64,000 bases of DNA from Methanomassiliicoccus luminyensis B10 (GCF_000308215.1 NZ_CAJE01000012.1:62001-126000), one strand, 5' to 3'; positions 26,267-34,836 are shown, counted from the stretch's first letter. A program made the numbers and translations. Notes: generated by a model not told the origin, from the letters alone.

Positions 26267-27832
26267 ATGCCTTTCATGAACGAGGAGACCTACGAGAGGG
26301 AGGCCTCGGAGGGCGGGGAGGCCGCCTTCCACACCGCGTACGAGCGCGCCGCAGAGGAGGTTCTTTCCTCCGGCGGCACCGAACATCCCAACCACATCGG
26401 AGGCAGGGCGGCACGCGGGAAGATGTTCAAGGACCTCAGCCCCACTGACGAGAGCAGGGTGGTGGGGACCTTCGGCCTGGGCAATGCCGATGAGGCCAGG
26501 GAAGCGGTGCGGTCCTGCAGGGAAGCCTTCCCCTCCTGGTCTGGCACGGACTGGATGGAGCGGGTGAGGATATTCGAGCGGGCCGCCGGCATAATGCGGG
26601 AGCGCAAGTACGAGCTGGCGGCGTCCCTGACCCTGGACAACGGCAAGAACCGCCATGAGGCCATGGGCGAGGTGGACGAGGCCATCGACTTCATGGAGTA
26701 CTACGGCAGGGAGATGCGGCGGAACGACGGGTACGAGGTGGCCAGGGATGCCCCCTATCCCGATGAGGAGGTGCGCCTGAAGCTTCGCCCCTATGGCGTA
26801 TGGGCGGTCATCTGCCCGTTCAACTTCCCGCTGTCTATCACCGCGGGGATGACCACCGCGGCGCTGATCACCGGCAACACCGTCGTGCTGAAGCCCACCT
26901 CGTCCGCCCCGCTCCCGGCCTGCCAGTTCTTCGACGTAATGGTCGAGGCGGGCATGCCGCCGGGAGCGCTGAACCTGGTGGCCGGCCCGGGGGAGGGAGT
27001 GGGGGACGCTCTGGTAGGCAACAAGGATGTGGACGGGGTGGTGTTCACCGGCTCCCAATCGGTAGGGGAAAGCATCATGCGCAACCCGCCCCGCCCGGGG
27101 CAGAGGCCCGTGATCGCCGAGATGGGCAGCAAGAACCCCATCATCGTGACGGCATCGGCGGACCTGGAGGCCGCGGCGGACGGGGTGGCGGCGTCGGCGT
27201 TCGGCTACTCCGGGCAGAAGTGCTCGGCATGCTCCCGCGTGTACGTGGAGTCGTCGGTAAAGGACCGGTTCACGGACATGCTGGTAGAGAGGGCCGAGGA
27301 AATGGCGGTAGGCGACCCCTTCGACAAGGGCACCTACATGGGGCCGGTGATCACCCGCAAGGCCATGGACGACTTCGTAAAATGGTCCGAGCTGGGCAGG
27401 CGGGACGGTCGCGTCAGGGTCGGGGGGAGGAGGGTCGAGGGGGGCCTCTCCCATGGCTACTACGTCGCGCCGACCATCATCGACGGTCTGCCGGAAGGCC
27501 ACGAGCTGATGAGACGGGAGCTGTTCGTCCCCATACTGTGCGTCCAGGGGTTCGGGTCCCTCGATGACGCAATAAGGAGAGCGAACGATACTGAGTTCGG
27601 CCTTACCGCCGGCATCTTCACCGGCAGCGAGGCCGAGGCGGAGAGCTTCTTCGACCGGGCCGACTTTGGGGTGGTGTACGCCAACCGCCGGAGGGGCGGG
27701 ACCACCGGGGCCATGGTGGGAGGGCAGTCCTTCGTGGGATGGAAGGCCTCCGGCTCCACTGGCAAGGGCACGGGAGGTCCTCACTACCTCCCGCAGTTCA
27801 TGAGGGAGCAGAGCCGGACCATGGTGCGCTGA
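26267..27832 (+). CDS. Aldehyde dehydrogenase, 1-pyrroline-5-carboxylate dehydrogenase type
   Basis: A 521-aa NAD(P)-dependent aldehyde dehydrogenase. Family blocks are present in order: GVWAVICPFNFPLSI, NTVVLKPTS, VFTGSQSVGESI, the catalytic-Glu region AEMGSKNPIIV and the catalytic-Cys region FGYSGQKCSACSRVYV. The SGQKCSACSR form and the length above 500 aa are typical of L-glutamate gamma-semialdehyde (P5C) dehydrogenase rather than of glyceraldehyde or succinate semialdehyde enzymes. ATG 26267 is about 40 bp after a TATA-like element. No proline dehydrogenase lies nearby, so the physiological aldehyde is uncertain. Confidence 0.85.
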   Translation: MPFMNEETYEREASEGGEAAFHTAYERAAEEVLSSGGTEHPNHIGGRAARGKMFKDLSPTDESRVVGTFGLGNADEAREAVRSCREAFPSWSGTDWMERVRIFERAAGIMRERKYELAASLTLDNGKNRHEAMGEVDEAIDFMEYYGREMRRNDGYEVARDAPYPDEEVRLKLRPYGVWAVICPFNFPLSITAGMTTAALITGNTVVLKPTSSAPLPACQFFDVMVEAGMPPGALNLVAGPGEGVGDALVGNKDVDGVVFTGSQSVGESIMRNPPRPGQRPVIAEMGSKNPIIVTASADLEAAADGVAASAFGYSGQKCSACSRVYVESSVKDRFTDMLVERAEEMAVGDPFDKGTYMGPVITRKAMDDFVKWSELGRRDGRVRVGGRRVEGGLSHGYYVAPTIIDGLPEGHELMRRELFVPILCVQGFGSLDDAIRRANDTEFGLTAGIFTGSEAEAESFFDRADFGVVYANRRRGGTTGAMVGGQSFVGWKASGSTGKGTGGPHYLPQFMREQSRTMVR

Positions 27833-27916
27833 GCAGCGGGATCGCGGCGCCCCGGCCAGCTTCGTGCGGGTCATCTGCGAAACCATTTTTAGGGCGGAGG
27901 CCCCGTAATAACGCCG

Positions 27917-28585
27917 ATGCTGGGGCTGGAGGAGATAATCGGACTGGAGGTGATCAGCTCCGATGCCAGGGTCGTGGGCACCGTAGAGGGGGTGGGAGTG
28001 GACCTCCTCCAGTGGAAGGTGCCAGCGCTATCCGTAGGTCTGCGGCGGGGGGTCGAGGACCTTGCCGGCATCAAGAAGCGCCCGTTCTCCGTGGAGAAGG
28101 TGTACATGCGGACCCAGGACCTCGAGGCCATCTCCGACACCGTCATCATGAAGCTGCCCCTGTCCTCGGTGGGCGAGACGATCTACCAGGAGCAGGAAAC
28201 GGTGACCCCGGCCGGCTCCCTGATGGGGATGCGGGTGATCCTCCGAAACGCCCGCTACATCGGGATGGTCGACAACATGCTCTTCGACCCCGCCGGCGAC
28301 TGGAGCGTTCCGTACCTCCAGGTGAAACCGGACCGCTCCACCGTTGAAGAGCTGAACATGTCGCGCTCCTTCATGACCTCTCCCCTGGTCCCCGTGCGCA
28401 CCGCGGACATACGGGCCATCGGGGACATGGTGATGATGGGCATAGATATGGGCGAGCTCAAGGAGTCGCTGAGGAACCGGGGCGCTCCCTCTGGCGGGCC
28501 CCCTCCCCCGCCCCCCGGCCCACCCCAGGAAGAGCGCTGGGAGCCCCCGGAGCAGTACCGGGACCAGTACCGTCAGGGTCCCTGA
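27917..28585 (+). CDS. Protein with two PRC-barrel domains and a proline-rich tail
   Basis: A 222-aa protein. Two PRC-barrels are visible: residues about 4-85 (EIIGLEVISSDARVVGTVEGVGVD to SDTVIMKLP) and about 98-178 (GSLMGMRVILRNARYIGMVDNMLFD to IRAIGDMVMMG). A tail of about 35 residues rich in Pro, Gly, Gln and Glu follows, which is unusual and probably flexible. No catalytic residues are expected; a scaffold or RNA/protein-binding role is likely for this fold. A TATA-like TTTTTAGG lies about 28 bp before the ATG. Confidence 0.82.
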   Translation: MLGLEEIIGLEVISSDARVVGTVEGVGVDLLQWKVPALSVGLRRGVEDLAGIKKRPFSVEKVYMRTQDLEAISDTVIMKLPLSSVGETIYQEQETVTPAGSLMGMRVILRNARYIGMVDNMLFDPAGDWSVPYLQVKPDRSTVEELNMSRSFMTSPLVPVRTADIRAIGDMVMMGIDMGELKESLRNRGAPSGGPPPPPPGPPQEERWEPPEQYRDQYRQGP

Positions 28586-28653
28586 GCCAGCCAGGTCCCC
28601 CGGATCGCACGATGGTGCGATACTTTTAATTCTCTCTTTTCGATGTGCGAAGC

Positions 28654-28890
28654 ATGCTGTTCAATGAGAGGACCTGCTCTCACTGCCTGCGGACCTTCAA
28701 GCCCCGGGCCTTCGGCATCAACCTGCTGGTCAAGCGCTACGAGATATGCCCGTCCTGCCACCGGCTCACCGAGGTCCATTTCGCCCCTCCGGCCGCCGCC
28801 GAGGCGCTGAAGGAGGAGCACGGGGCGCCCCTCTCCGAAGAGGAGGCTCTCAGGAAGCGGCTGAACGACAGCAAGTACGAGGAGATGTAA
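28654..28890 (+). CDS. Small zinc-ribbon protein
   Basis: A 78-aa protein with two CxxC pairs spaced about 29 residues apart (CSHC near residue 9 and CPSC near residue 38), forming a zinc ribbon. The C-terminal half is acidic and helical. The ATG at 28654 is preferred over a GTG at 28645 because it lies about 28 bp after the TATA-like ACTTTTAAT at 28622-28630. It ends 4 bp before the ABC transporter ATPase gene and is probably cotranscribed. No function is known. Confidence 0.72.
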   Translation: MLFNERTCSHCLRTFKPRAFGINLLVKRYEICPSCHRLTEVHFAPPAAAEALKEEHGAPLSEEEALRKRLNDSKYEEM

Positions 28891-28894
28891 GGGA

Positions 28895-29818
28895 ATGATC
28901 GAGACCTCCGGCCTCACCAGGCGCTTCGGCAACATCACCGCCGTGGACGGCGTGGACCTATGCATACGGGACGGCGAGGTATTCGGGTTCATCGGGCCCA
29001 ACGGCGCCGGGAAGACCACCACCATCAGGATGCTGACCTGCCTCATCGCGCCGACCAGCGGGACCGCCTACGTGGGCGGGCTGGATGTCGCCAGTCCGGA
29101 GAACGCCATCACCATACGGTCCAAGATAGGCCTGCTGCCGGAGATGCCCGGGCTGTACGACACCCTGTCGGCGAACCAGAACCTGGAGTTCTACGCCAAG
29201 CTGTACGGCGTCCCCGAGGCCAAAAGGGCCGAGCGCATCAGGAGCCTGCTGACCACCCTGGGCATCTGGGACCGCCGGGACGACATCGTGGGCAAGTTCT
29301 CCAAGGGGATGAGGCAGAAGATCGCCATCTCCCGGGCCCTGGTCCACGAGCCGGAGTACCTGTTCCTGGACGAGCCGACCTCGGGGCTCGATCCCGAGGC
29401 CTCCCTGACGGTACGGAACTACCTGCTGGATCTGAAGAAGGAGGGGCGGACCATATTCATCAACACCCACAACCTCGATGACGCGGAGAGGCTGTGCGAC
29501 AAGATCGGGGTCATGAAGACCCGCATGCTCGCCACCGGCTCCCCGGAGGAGCTGTCCAGGATGTTCTGGGGCAGGACCACCGTCCTGCACCTCCGGTCCG
29601 TCACCCCGTCCATGGTAGCGGCGGTGCGGTCCATCAGCGGGGTCACCGACGTGAAGCAGATCGACAACAAGCTGCTGGTGGAGGTCACCGACCCCGAGAC
29701 GGTGAACCCCGTGATAGTGGCCGAGATCGTCCGGCAGGGCGGGCAGGTGGAATTCGTGAACGAGCTCAAGCGCGGGCTCGAGGACGTGTACCTCCGTCTC
29801 CTGGGGGGAAGGCAATGA
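28895..29818 (+). CDS. ABC exporter ATPase (CcmA/NatA type)
   Basis: A 307-aa ATP-binding protein. Walker A GPNGAGKTTT (near residue 38), signature FSKGMRQKIAISRAL, Walker B YLFLDEPTSGLDPEA and the H-loop NTHN are intact. The C-terminal 80 residues form the extra domain common in drug, sodium or lipid exporters. The permease gene overlaps by 4 bp (ATGA). The substrate is unknown. Confidence 0.92.
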   Translation: MIETSGLTRRFGNITAVDGVDLCIRDGEVFGFIGPNGAGKTTTIRMLTCLIAPTSGTAYVGGLDVASPENAITIRSKIGLLPEMPGLYDTLSANQNLEFYAKLYGVPEAKRAERIRSLLTTLGIWDRRDDIVGKFSKGMRQKIAISRALVHEPEYLFLDEPTSGLDPEASLTVRNYLLDLKKEGRTIFINTHNLDDAERLCDKIGVMKTRMLATGSPEELSRMFWGRTTVLHLRSVTPSMVAAVRSISGVTDVKQIDNKLLVEVTDPETVNPVIVAEIVRQGGQVEFVNELKRGLEDVYLRLLGGRQ

Positions 29819-30834
29819 GGTGGGACAAGGTCTGGACGGTGGCGAGGAAGGACCTCGCGGAGTTCAGGAAGAACAAGTACATCATGTATACGATACTCCT
29901 CATGCCCATGCTCATGGGCATAGTGCTGCCCCTGATCTACATGACCCCCTTCGCCATGGTCACTCCCGAGACCGAGCCTCACGACCTGGGGCTGAATACC
30001 CAGTTCACCATGACGGGGGAGAACGTTACCGGCACCTATTCCAACACCACCTTCGTGAACTGCAATATCACCAATGCCGTGATCACGGGATCGGTCATCG
30101 AGGGCGGGAACGTCGGATCGACGCTGGTCCGCAACTCCTACCTGGGCAATACCACGCTGACGGACAGCGCGATGTTCCATTCCAATCTCAACAACGTGAC
30201 GTACATAGGCAGCGCCGCCTCGGACGTGGTGGTCCTGGGACAGGAGCCCCCGGACCTGGAGTTCCTGGGGCAGTTCATCGATTTCCTGCTCATGTTCTTC
30301 ATCATCATACCGGTGACCATCCCCACGGTGATAGCCTCGTACAGCTTCGTCGGCGAGAAGGTCAGCAAGAGCCTGGAGCCTCTGCTGGCGACGCCGACCA
30401 GCGACTCCGAGCTGCTGGTCGGGAAATCGCTGTCCATATTCCTGCCGTGCATGGCCGCCACCTGGCTGTCGTTCATTCCCTTCGCGGCGATCGTGACCGT
30501 CATGGCCTCTCCGGTCCTCGGCTACACGCCGATACTGAGCCCGGTCTGGCTCGTCGGGGTGATCCTGCTGGCGCCGCTGTTCTGCGTCATGAGCATCGCC
30601 CTGAACGTGATCGTCTCCTCCAAGGTGAGCGACGTGAGGGCCTCGCAGCAGATCGGCTCCCTGATCGTGCTGCCGGTAGTGCTGATCTTCGTCGTCGTCC
30701 TGCTCGGCGGGCTGCAGCTCACCGTCCTCAATATGCTCCTGGTGACGGCGCTGGTGCTGATCATCGATATCGGCATACTCCTCCTGGCGGTGAAGACCTT
30801 CCGCAGGGAGAGCATACTGGTGAACTGGAAGTGA
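29815..30834 (+). CDS. ABC-2 type exporter permease with repeat-rich outer loop
   Basis: A 339-aa permease with one helix at residues about 22-45 and five more from about 155 on, the ABC-2 layout. Between them an extracytoplasmic region (about 60-135) is rich in Asn, Thr, Ser and Gly and has a five-residue-like periodicity (SNTTF, NCNIT, NAVIT, GSVIE, GNVGS), resembling pentapeptide or beta-helix repeats. That is uncommon for an ABC-2 permease, whose outer domain is usually alpha/beta. ATG 29815 overlaps the ATPase stop. The frame is open upstream only as a shadow of the ATPase gene. Confidence 0.88.
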   Translation: MRWDKVWTVARKDLAEFRKNKYIMYTILLMPMLMGIVLPLIYMTPFAMVTPETEPHDLGLNTQFTMTGENVTGTYSNTTFVNCNITNAVITGSVIEGGNVGSTLVRNSYLGNTTLTDSAMFHSNLNNVTYIGSAASDVVVLGQEPPDLEFLGQFIDFLLMFFIIIPVTIPTVIASYSFVGEKVSKSLEPLLATPTSDSELLVGKSLSIFLPCMAATWLSFIPFAAIVTVMASPVLGYTPILSPVWLVGVILLAPLFCVMSIALNVIVSSKVSDVRASQQIGSLIVLPVVLIFVVVLLGGLQLTVLNMLLVTALVLIIDIGILLLAVKTFRRESILVNWK

Positions 30835-30856
30835 GAGGCCCCCGCGAGCGGCCGTC

Positions 30857-31918
30857 TCAGTACGTCCAAAGGTCGTGAGCAGCGCCCACCATGGCCCTGA
30901 CATGGTCCAGGGGCATCCCGCGGTGGAGGGAGCAGGAGGGCATGAGAACGAACCCTCCTCCCGGCGCGCAGCCGCGCAGGCACTCCTCCACCTCGCGGCG
31001 GATGCGCTCCTCCGGGCCGAACAGCAGGGTAGTGAAGGTATCGATCCCTCCCAGTACGCACACCCCATCGCCCCAGCGCTGCTTTGCCGCTGCCAGATCG
31101 TTGTCCTCAGCGAACTGGAACCCTCTTACCCCCTGCGCGAGGGCCTCGTCCACCAGGTCGTGGAAGGATGGATCGGTGAAGTTGCCGTGAGGGTGGAAGA
31201 TGGTGGGCAGCTCCCAGGGCCGTCCCGCTTCGGTAAGGCGGCGCAGGCCGGGGAGGGTCAGTTCCCGGAACCACTGCGGGCCGATGAGGTCGGGGTTGTC
31301 GGTCGCGGCGGCCAGGAACGTCGCGCAGTTCACTCCGTTGAGGGCCAGGGCCCCGATGAGGTCCGTTCCCAGCCGGGTGGCGAACTCTACGGTCTTCCGG
31401 CCCAGGGCGGGCTCTTCCATGAGGTCCATGAGCAGGCGGTCCAGCCCCCTCAGGACGCCCGCCTTGGTGACCGGACCTTCTATGTTCCCCAGGATGGCGA
31501 CCTCCCTGCCTAGGCGGTCCGCGGTCAGCCGGTACGCGCGCACCACGTTGCAGAGCGGCGCGTCCGTGAGAGGATCGGGCAGCTCCGCCTCCTCCACGTC
31601 CCAGGGGGTCTTGAAGGCCGGTTCCGCCACCGAGGGGACCCCCCACTGGGGGAATTTCAACTTCCCGCCCAGCATCTCCGTTTCCAGCCCCACGAACTGG
31701 ACGCTCCCCACCATCGCGTCATGTCCCAAAGCCCGCTGGGCCGCCACCATGGCTTGAGACGAGGCCTCGGCATCGAAGTCCCCGGCGCAGACCTGGGGAG
31801 TGGGGACCCCCGTAACGTTCAACCCCAGGGTGAGGTCCCGGGGGAACACCGGCACCCGGTCGGGGATGCCGCCTTCAAGGGCACCGCGCATGCGCTCAAG
31901 AGCGGTCATCGCCTTCAT
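30857..31918 (-). CDS. UroD-superfamily methyltransferase in a transporter operon
   Basis: A 353-aa TIM-barrel protein of the uroporphyrinogen decarboxylase superfamily, which includes MtaA, MtbA, MtsA and CmuA. It starts ALERMRGALEGGIPDRVPVFP, a family N-terminus. Possible zinc ligands lie in IFHPHGNF (where MtaA has His-x-Cys) and in the late Cys of LMPSCSLH. True UroD uses an N-terminal Arg cluster that is not seen, and methanogens of this group do not need haem UroD in this context. It begins 12 bp after the substrate-binding protein gene, so it is the fourth gene of the importer operon. The methyl donor is unknown. Confidence 0.8.
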   Translation of the reverse strand: MKAMTALERMRGALEGGIPDRVPVFPRDLTLGLNVTGVPTPQVCAGDFDAEASSQAMVAAQRALGHDAMVGSVQFVGLETEMLGGKLKFPQWGVPSVAEPAFKTPWDVEEAELPDPLTDAPLCNVVRAYRLTADRLGREVAILGNIEGPVTKAGVLRGLDRLLMDLMEEPALGRKTVEFATRLGTDLIGALALNGVNCATFLAAATDNPDLIGPQWFRELTLPGLRRLTEAGRPWELPTIFHPHGNFTDPSFHDLVDEALAQGVRGFQFAEDNDLAAAKQRWGDGVCVLGGIDTFTTLLFGPEERIRREVEECLRGCAPGGGFVLMPSCSLHRGMPLDHVRAMVGAAHDLWTY

Positions 31919-31930
31919 CCTAATCCCACC

Positions 31931-32917
31931 TCAGCGGTCTCCCTTGGCGGCCCGGAGGAAGGTCATGTCAGTGCTGGCCACAACGTCGGGCAGGACGTTG
32001 ATCTTCCCCGCGCCGAGCAGGAACTCGGCGGTGATGTTCAGGCTCTCCAGGTCCGTCGCGTTCAGTCCGAGATGGTAGTCCAGCGACGAGAGGCACTTCT
32101 CCTCGTTCGCCGCGCTTATGCCGATGATCTCGGCACACATCTCCACCGCCTGGGACGGGTTCGCCTCCATATACTCGATGGCGCGGTCGATGGCCTTGAG
32201 CACCGCGGTTATGGCCTCGGGCTTCTCCGCCACCGCCTTCTGGGACGCCATTATGGACAGCGGGTAGGTGCTGCCCAGCCCTGCGGAGGTGGCGATCTCA
32301 TGCACTTCGCTTCCGCAGTAGTTCTCCACGTTGAGCGGCCAAGGTTCGCTCCCCATGACGGCGTCGACCTGGTCGGTCTTGACCGCCGCGGGCATGTCGG
32401 CGGGGGCAAGAGGCACGATCATATTCTCTATCTGGGACTGATCGAACCCGTTGGTCTCCAGCAGCCTTATCAGCGCGCCTTCCGAGCTCGATCCCGCCTG
32501 CACCCCTACCTTCTTTCCCGCCAGGGAGGCCACGTCCGGTATGGTCGCATTGCCCACCAGGCGATGCATTCCTTCGCCTCCCCCGTAGCTCGCTACCAGC
32601 CTGGCGCCGGGGAGGGTGGACATCATCGTCACCGCGGGAGCGTCGCCCATGGCCGCGAGGTCCGCGGAACCGGTGGCGATGGCCTCGGCGGACTGCACCC
32701 CTCCGCTGACTATCAGCGGAGTGACGTTCAATCCCTCGTCCTCGAAACAGCCCAGAGCGCTCGCGATGATGAACGGTTCGTAGTCCACCTTGTTGGAGTA
32801 GGTGATCCTTATGTCCATGCCATCGTCCTCCGAAGGCGCCAGCACGAACGCCGCGGCGAACAGCGAAGCCACTATCACCACCACGGCCAATGCCGCGACG
32901 GCCAATTTCCTCTTCAT
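31931..32917 (-). CDS. ABC importer substrate-binding protein, NitT/TauT (SsuA-like) family
   Basis: A 328-aa protein with an N-terminal membrane anchor or signal helix (residues about 4-25) and no lipobox Cys. The mature part begins DIRITYSNKVDYEPFIIASALGCFEDEGLNV, the pattern of nitrate/sulfonate/taurine/thiamin-precursor binding proteins, followed by SGGVQSAEAIATGSADLAAMGDAP. ATG 32917 overlaps the ATPase stop as ATGA and is preferred over the ATG 15 bp upstream. The ligand is not evident; the family binds small sulfonates, hydroxymethylpyrimidine and other compounds. Confidence 0.88.
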   Translation of the reverse strand: MKRKLAVAALAVVVIVASLFAAAFVLAPSEDDGMDIRITYSNKVDYEPFIIASALGCFEDEGLNVTPLIVSGGVQSAEAIATGSADLAAMGDAPAVTMMSTLPGARLVASYGGGEGMHRLVGNATIPDVASLAGKKVGVQAGSSSEGALIRLLETNGFDQSQIENMIVPLAPADMPAAVKTDQVDAVMGSEPWPLNVENYCGSEVHEIATSAGLGSTYPLSIMASQKAVAEKPEAITAVLKAIDRAIEYMEANPSQAVEMCAEIIGISAANEEKCLSSLDYHLGLNATDLESLNITAEFLLGAGKINVLPDVVASTDMTFLRAAKGDR

Positions 32918-33759
32918 TCCTGGATCTTCCATCTTTCTTCACCTGGTATCGTTCTTTCAAGCCCCGGCACGATGGGCGCGTAGGTCTCCGACCGCTTGCA
33001 CCCGCACTCCTCCAGGACGGCCTGGAGGGCCCGGGACAGTTCCATCTTCAGATCGGTCACTTCTTTCTGGAAGGGGTCACGGGGGCGGGGGATGCCTACC
33101 TTCCACTCCCGGACGATCCGGCCGGGGTGGGCGTCCATCAGGACTATCCGGGTGCTCAACATGACCGCCTCCTCGATGTTGTGGGTGACGAACAGCACCG
33201 TCCGGCGTTCCTTCTCCCAGATCTTCAGCAGTTCCAGGTCCATATGCTTCCTGGCCTGCTCGTCGAGGGCCCCGAAGGGCTCATCCATGAGGATGATCTC
33301 CGGCTCCAGCACCAGGGCGCGCGCCAGCGCCGCCTTCTGGCGCATCCCTCCCGAGAGATCGGTGGGGCGGGCGTCCCTGAAGTCCGCCAGGCCGACCATC
33401 TCCAGCATCCCCAGGGCCTTCTCCCTCCGCTGTCCCTTCGGCAGCCCCTTCCCCTTCAGCCCGAACTCGACGTTGCCGAGCACCGACAGCCACGGGAACA
33501 GGCCGGGCTCCTGGAACACCATCCCCACCCGGGGGTCCGGCCCGGTTATGTCGGTCCCGTCGATGCTGGCCTGCCCCCTGGAGGGACGGACCAGGCCCGC
33601 GGCGATGTTCAGCAGGGTGGACTTGCCGCACCCGCTGGGCCCGATGAGGCACACGAACTCGTTCTCCCCTACCTCCAGGTCCACATCCCGGACCGCCAGG
33701 ACCCCCGCGCCCCTTCCCCGGTCGATGAACGCTTTCGTCACATCGGTGAAGCGGAGCAT
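32914..33759 (-). CDS. ABC importer ATPase, NitT/TauT family
   Basis: A 281-aa ATPase with Walker A GPSGCGKSTLLNIAAGL (near residue 38), Q-loop FQEPGLFPW, signature LSGGMRQKAALARAL, Walker B IILMDEPFGALDEQ and H-loop VTHNIEEAV. The FQEPGLFPWLSV form and GALDEQ are typical of SsuB/TauB. The last 40 residues extend past the usual domain and contain one Cys (EECGCKRSE holds two); their role is unknown. It starts directly after the permease stop and overlaps the binding-protein gene by 4 bp. Confidence 0.92.
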   Translation of the reverse strand: MLRFTDVTKAFIDRGRGAGVLAVRDVDLEVGENEFVCLIGPSGCGKSTLLNIAAGLVRPSRGQASIDGTDITGPDPRVGMVFQEPGLFPWLSVLGNVEFGLKGKGLPKGQRREKALGMLEMVGLADFRDARPTDLSGGMRQKAALARALVLEPEIILMDEPFGALDEQARKHMDLELLKIWEKERRTVLFVTHNIEEAVMLSTRIVLMDAHPGRIVREWKVGIPRPRDPFQKEVTDLKMELSRALQAVLEECGCKRSETYAPIVPGLERTIPGEERWKIQE

Positions 33760-34647
33760 TCAATCACCTTTCTCCAGGCCGAGCCTTTCCCGGACCCGCC
33801 GCTCGATGGCGCTGAACAGGCATTTCTCGATGAACAGGCCCATGATGCAAATCACCATGATGGAGACGAAGGCCGCCTCGAAGTCCAGGGACCACCGGGC
33901 CTGGATCAGCACGTAGCCGAGCCCCAGGGCCGCCCCCACCACCATCTCCGCGGCGATGAGCACCTTCCAGCCGCTGGCCATCCCCACGCGCAGGCCGTCG
34001 ATCACCTGCAGGGACGCCGCGGGGACCAGGACGCGGAAGAAGGTGGCGGCCCTTCCCACGTTCATCATCCTCGCCGACCTCAGGTAGATCTCCGGCACCG
34101 ACCTGATGGCGCCCGCGGTGCAGATGATGATGGTGGGCAGGACGGTCATGAAGATCATGAACACGGTGGCTGACTCCCCTAGCCCGAAGATCAACAGGGC
34201 CACGGGTATCCAGGCCAGGCCCGGGATGAGCTGGAGTATCGATGCGGGGACCATCATGATGTCGTGCACCGTGGCGTTCGTCCCCATGGCCGCCCCTATG
34301 AGGATGCCCAGGACCACCGCGAGGGAATAGCCGGAGATCCACCTGACCAGGCTGTTGTAGAGGTGGTCGAATATGGTGTACCTGTACAGCTTGTCCCCTG
34401 ACAGGAGGTCCGCCAGCCGGGAGACCGTGTCGAGCGGCGTCGGGAAGGTGACCCCTTTTATCGCGAACACCAGCATTGACACCGCCTGCCATACCAACAA
34501 GAGCAGCAGCAAGCCGGCCGCCCCCACCAGCACCCTGCGCAGGAGCGAGGATTTGGCATCCCCCTCGAACGTGAAATGGACCGCATCATCGGCGATAGCC
34601 CGGTCCAGGACGGCGGATTCCTTGGCAAGGGAGCCAGTCGGCATCAT
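33760..34647 (-). CDS. ABC importer permease, NitT/TauT (SsuC-like) family
   Basis: A 295-aa permease with six membrane helices. The ATPase-contact EAA loop is near residues 170-200 (GAIRSVPEIYLRSARMMNVGRAATFFRVLVPAA), and TFPTPLDTVSRLADLL after helix one is typical of SsuC/TauC. Two ATGs start the protein (34647 and 34644). A hairpin abuts the start codon and a TATA-like element lies about 115 bp upstream (separate entry), so this first gene of the operon has a leader unlike most genes in the window. Confidence 0.92.
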   Translation of the reverse strand: MMPTGSLAKESAVLDRAIADDAVHFTFEGDAKSSLLRRVLVGAAGLLLLLLVWQAVSMLVFAIKGVTFPTPLDTVSRLADLLSGDKLYRYTIFDHLYNSLVRWISGYSLAVVLGILIGAAMGTNATVHDIMMVPASILQLIPGLAWIPVALLIFGLGESATVFMIFMTVLPTIIICTAGAIRSVPEIYLRSARMMNVGRAATFFRVLVPAASLQVIDGLRVGMASGWKVLIAAEMVVGAALGLGYVLIQARWSLDFEAAFVSIMVICIMGLFIEKCLFSAIERRVRERLGLEKGD

Positions 34648-34649
34648 TG

Positions 34650-34772
34650 TCGCACCATCGGCGTGAGAATACGGTGCGAAAGAGGGGCGATCTCGGCGCG
34701 CGGCGTCCCGCCGTCGCAGGGTCTTTCTGTGCTCATCCGCAACCCCACTTTGATTCGAGAGTATAATAATTG
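34650..34772 (-). promoter_or_regulatory. Leader of the importer operon with start-codon hairpin
   Basis: On the minus strand a TATA-like element (ATTATTATACTC) lies at about 34760-34771, giving a transcript with a leader of roughly 90 nt. Its end forms a 7-bp stem TCGCACC/GGTGCGA at 34650-34679 with a 16-nt loop; the stem stops 2 nt before the first ATG and would hide the ribosome-binding site. A smaller stem CGGCG-GGA-CGCCG lies upstream near 34698-34712. No known riboswitch class is recognised. Confidence 0.4.
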
Positions 34773-34827
34773 CGTACGAATTCAAGACCTTTCTGGCTAT
34801 TTAACGATGGTGAATCGTAACAATAGT

Positions 34828-34836
34828 GAAAAAAAT
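34828..34836 (-). terminator. T-run terminator after the PadR-linked exporter genes
   Basis: On the minus strand a GC-rich stretch is followed by seven T residues, about 90 bp after the ABC-2 permease stop (34928). It fits an archaeal terminator. The remaining gap 34648-34927 holds this, the leader of the importer operon and GC-rich sequence near 34880-34915 that can form hairpins; no gene is seen. Confidence 0.45.

Noticed and set aside
26153-27886. 577-codon open frame on the minus strand
   Set aside because: It is antisense to the clearly conserved aldehyde dehydrogenase gene; long shadow frames are common in this GC-rich DNA and the translation resembles no protein.
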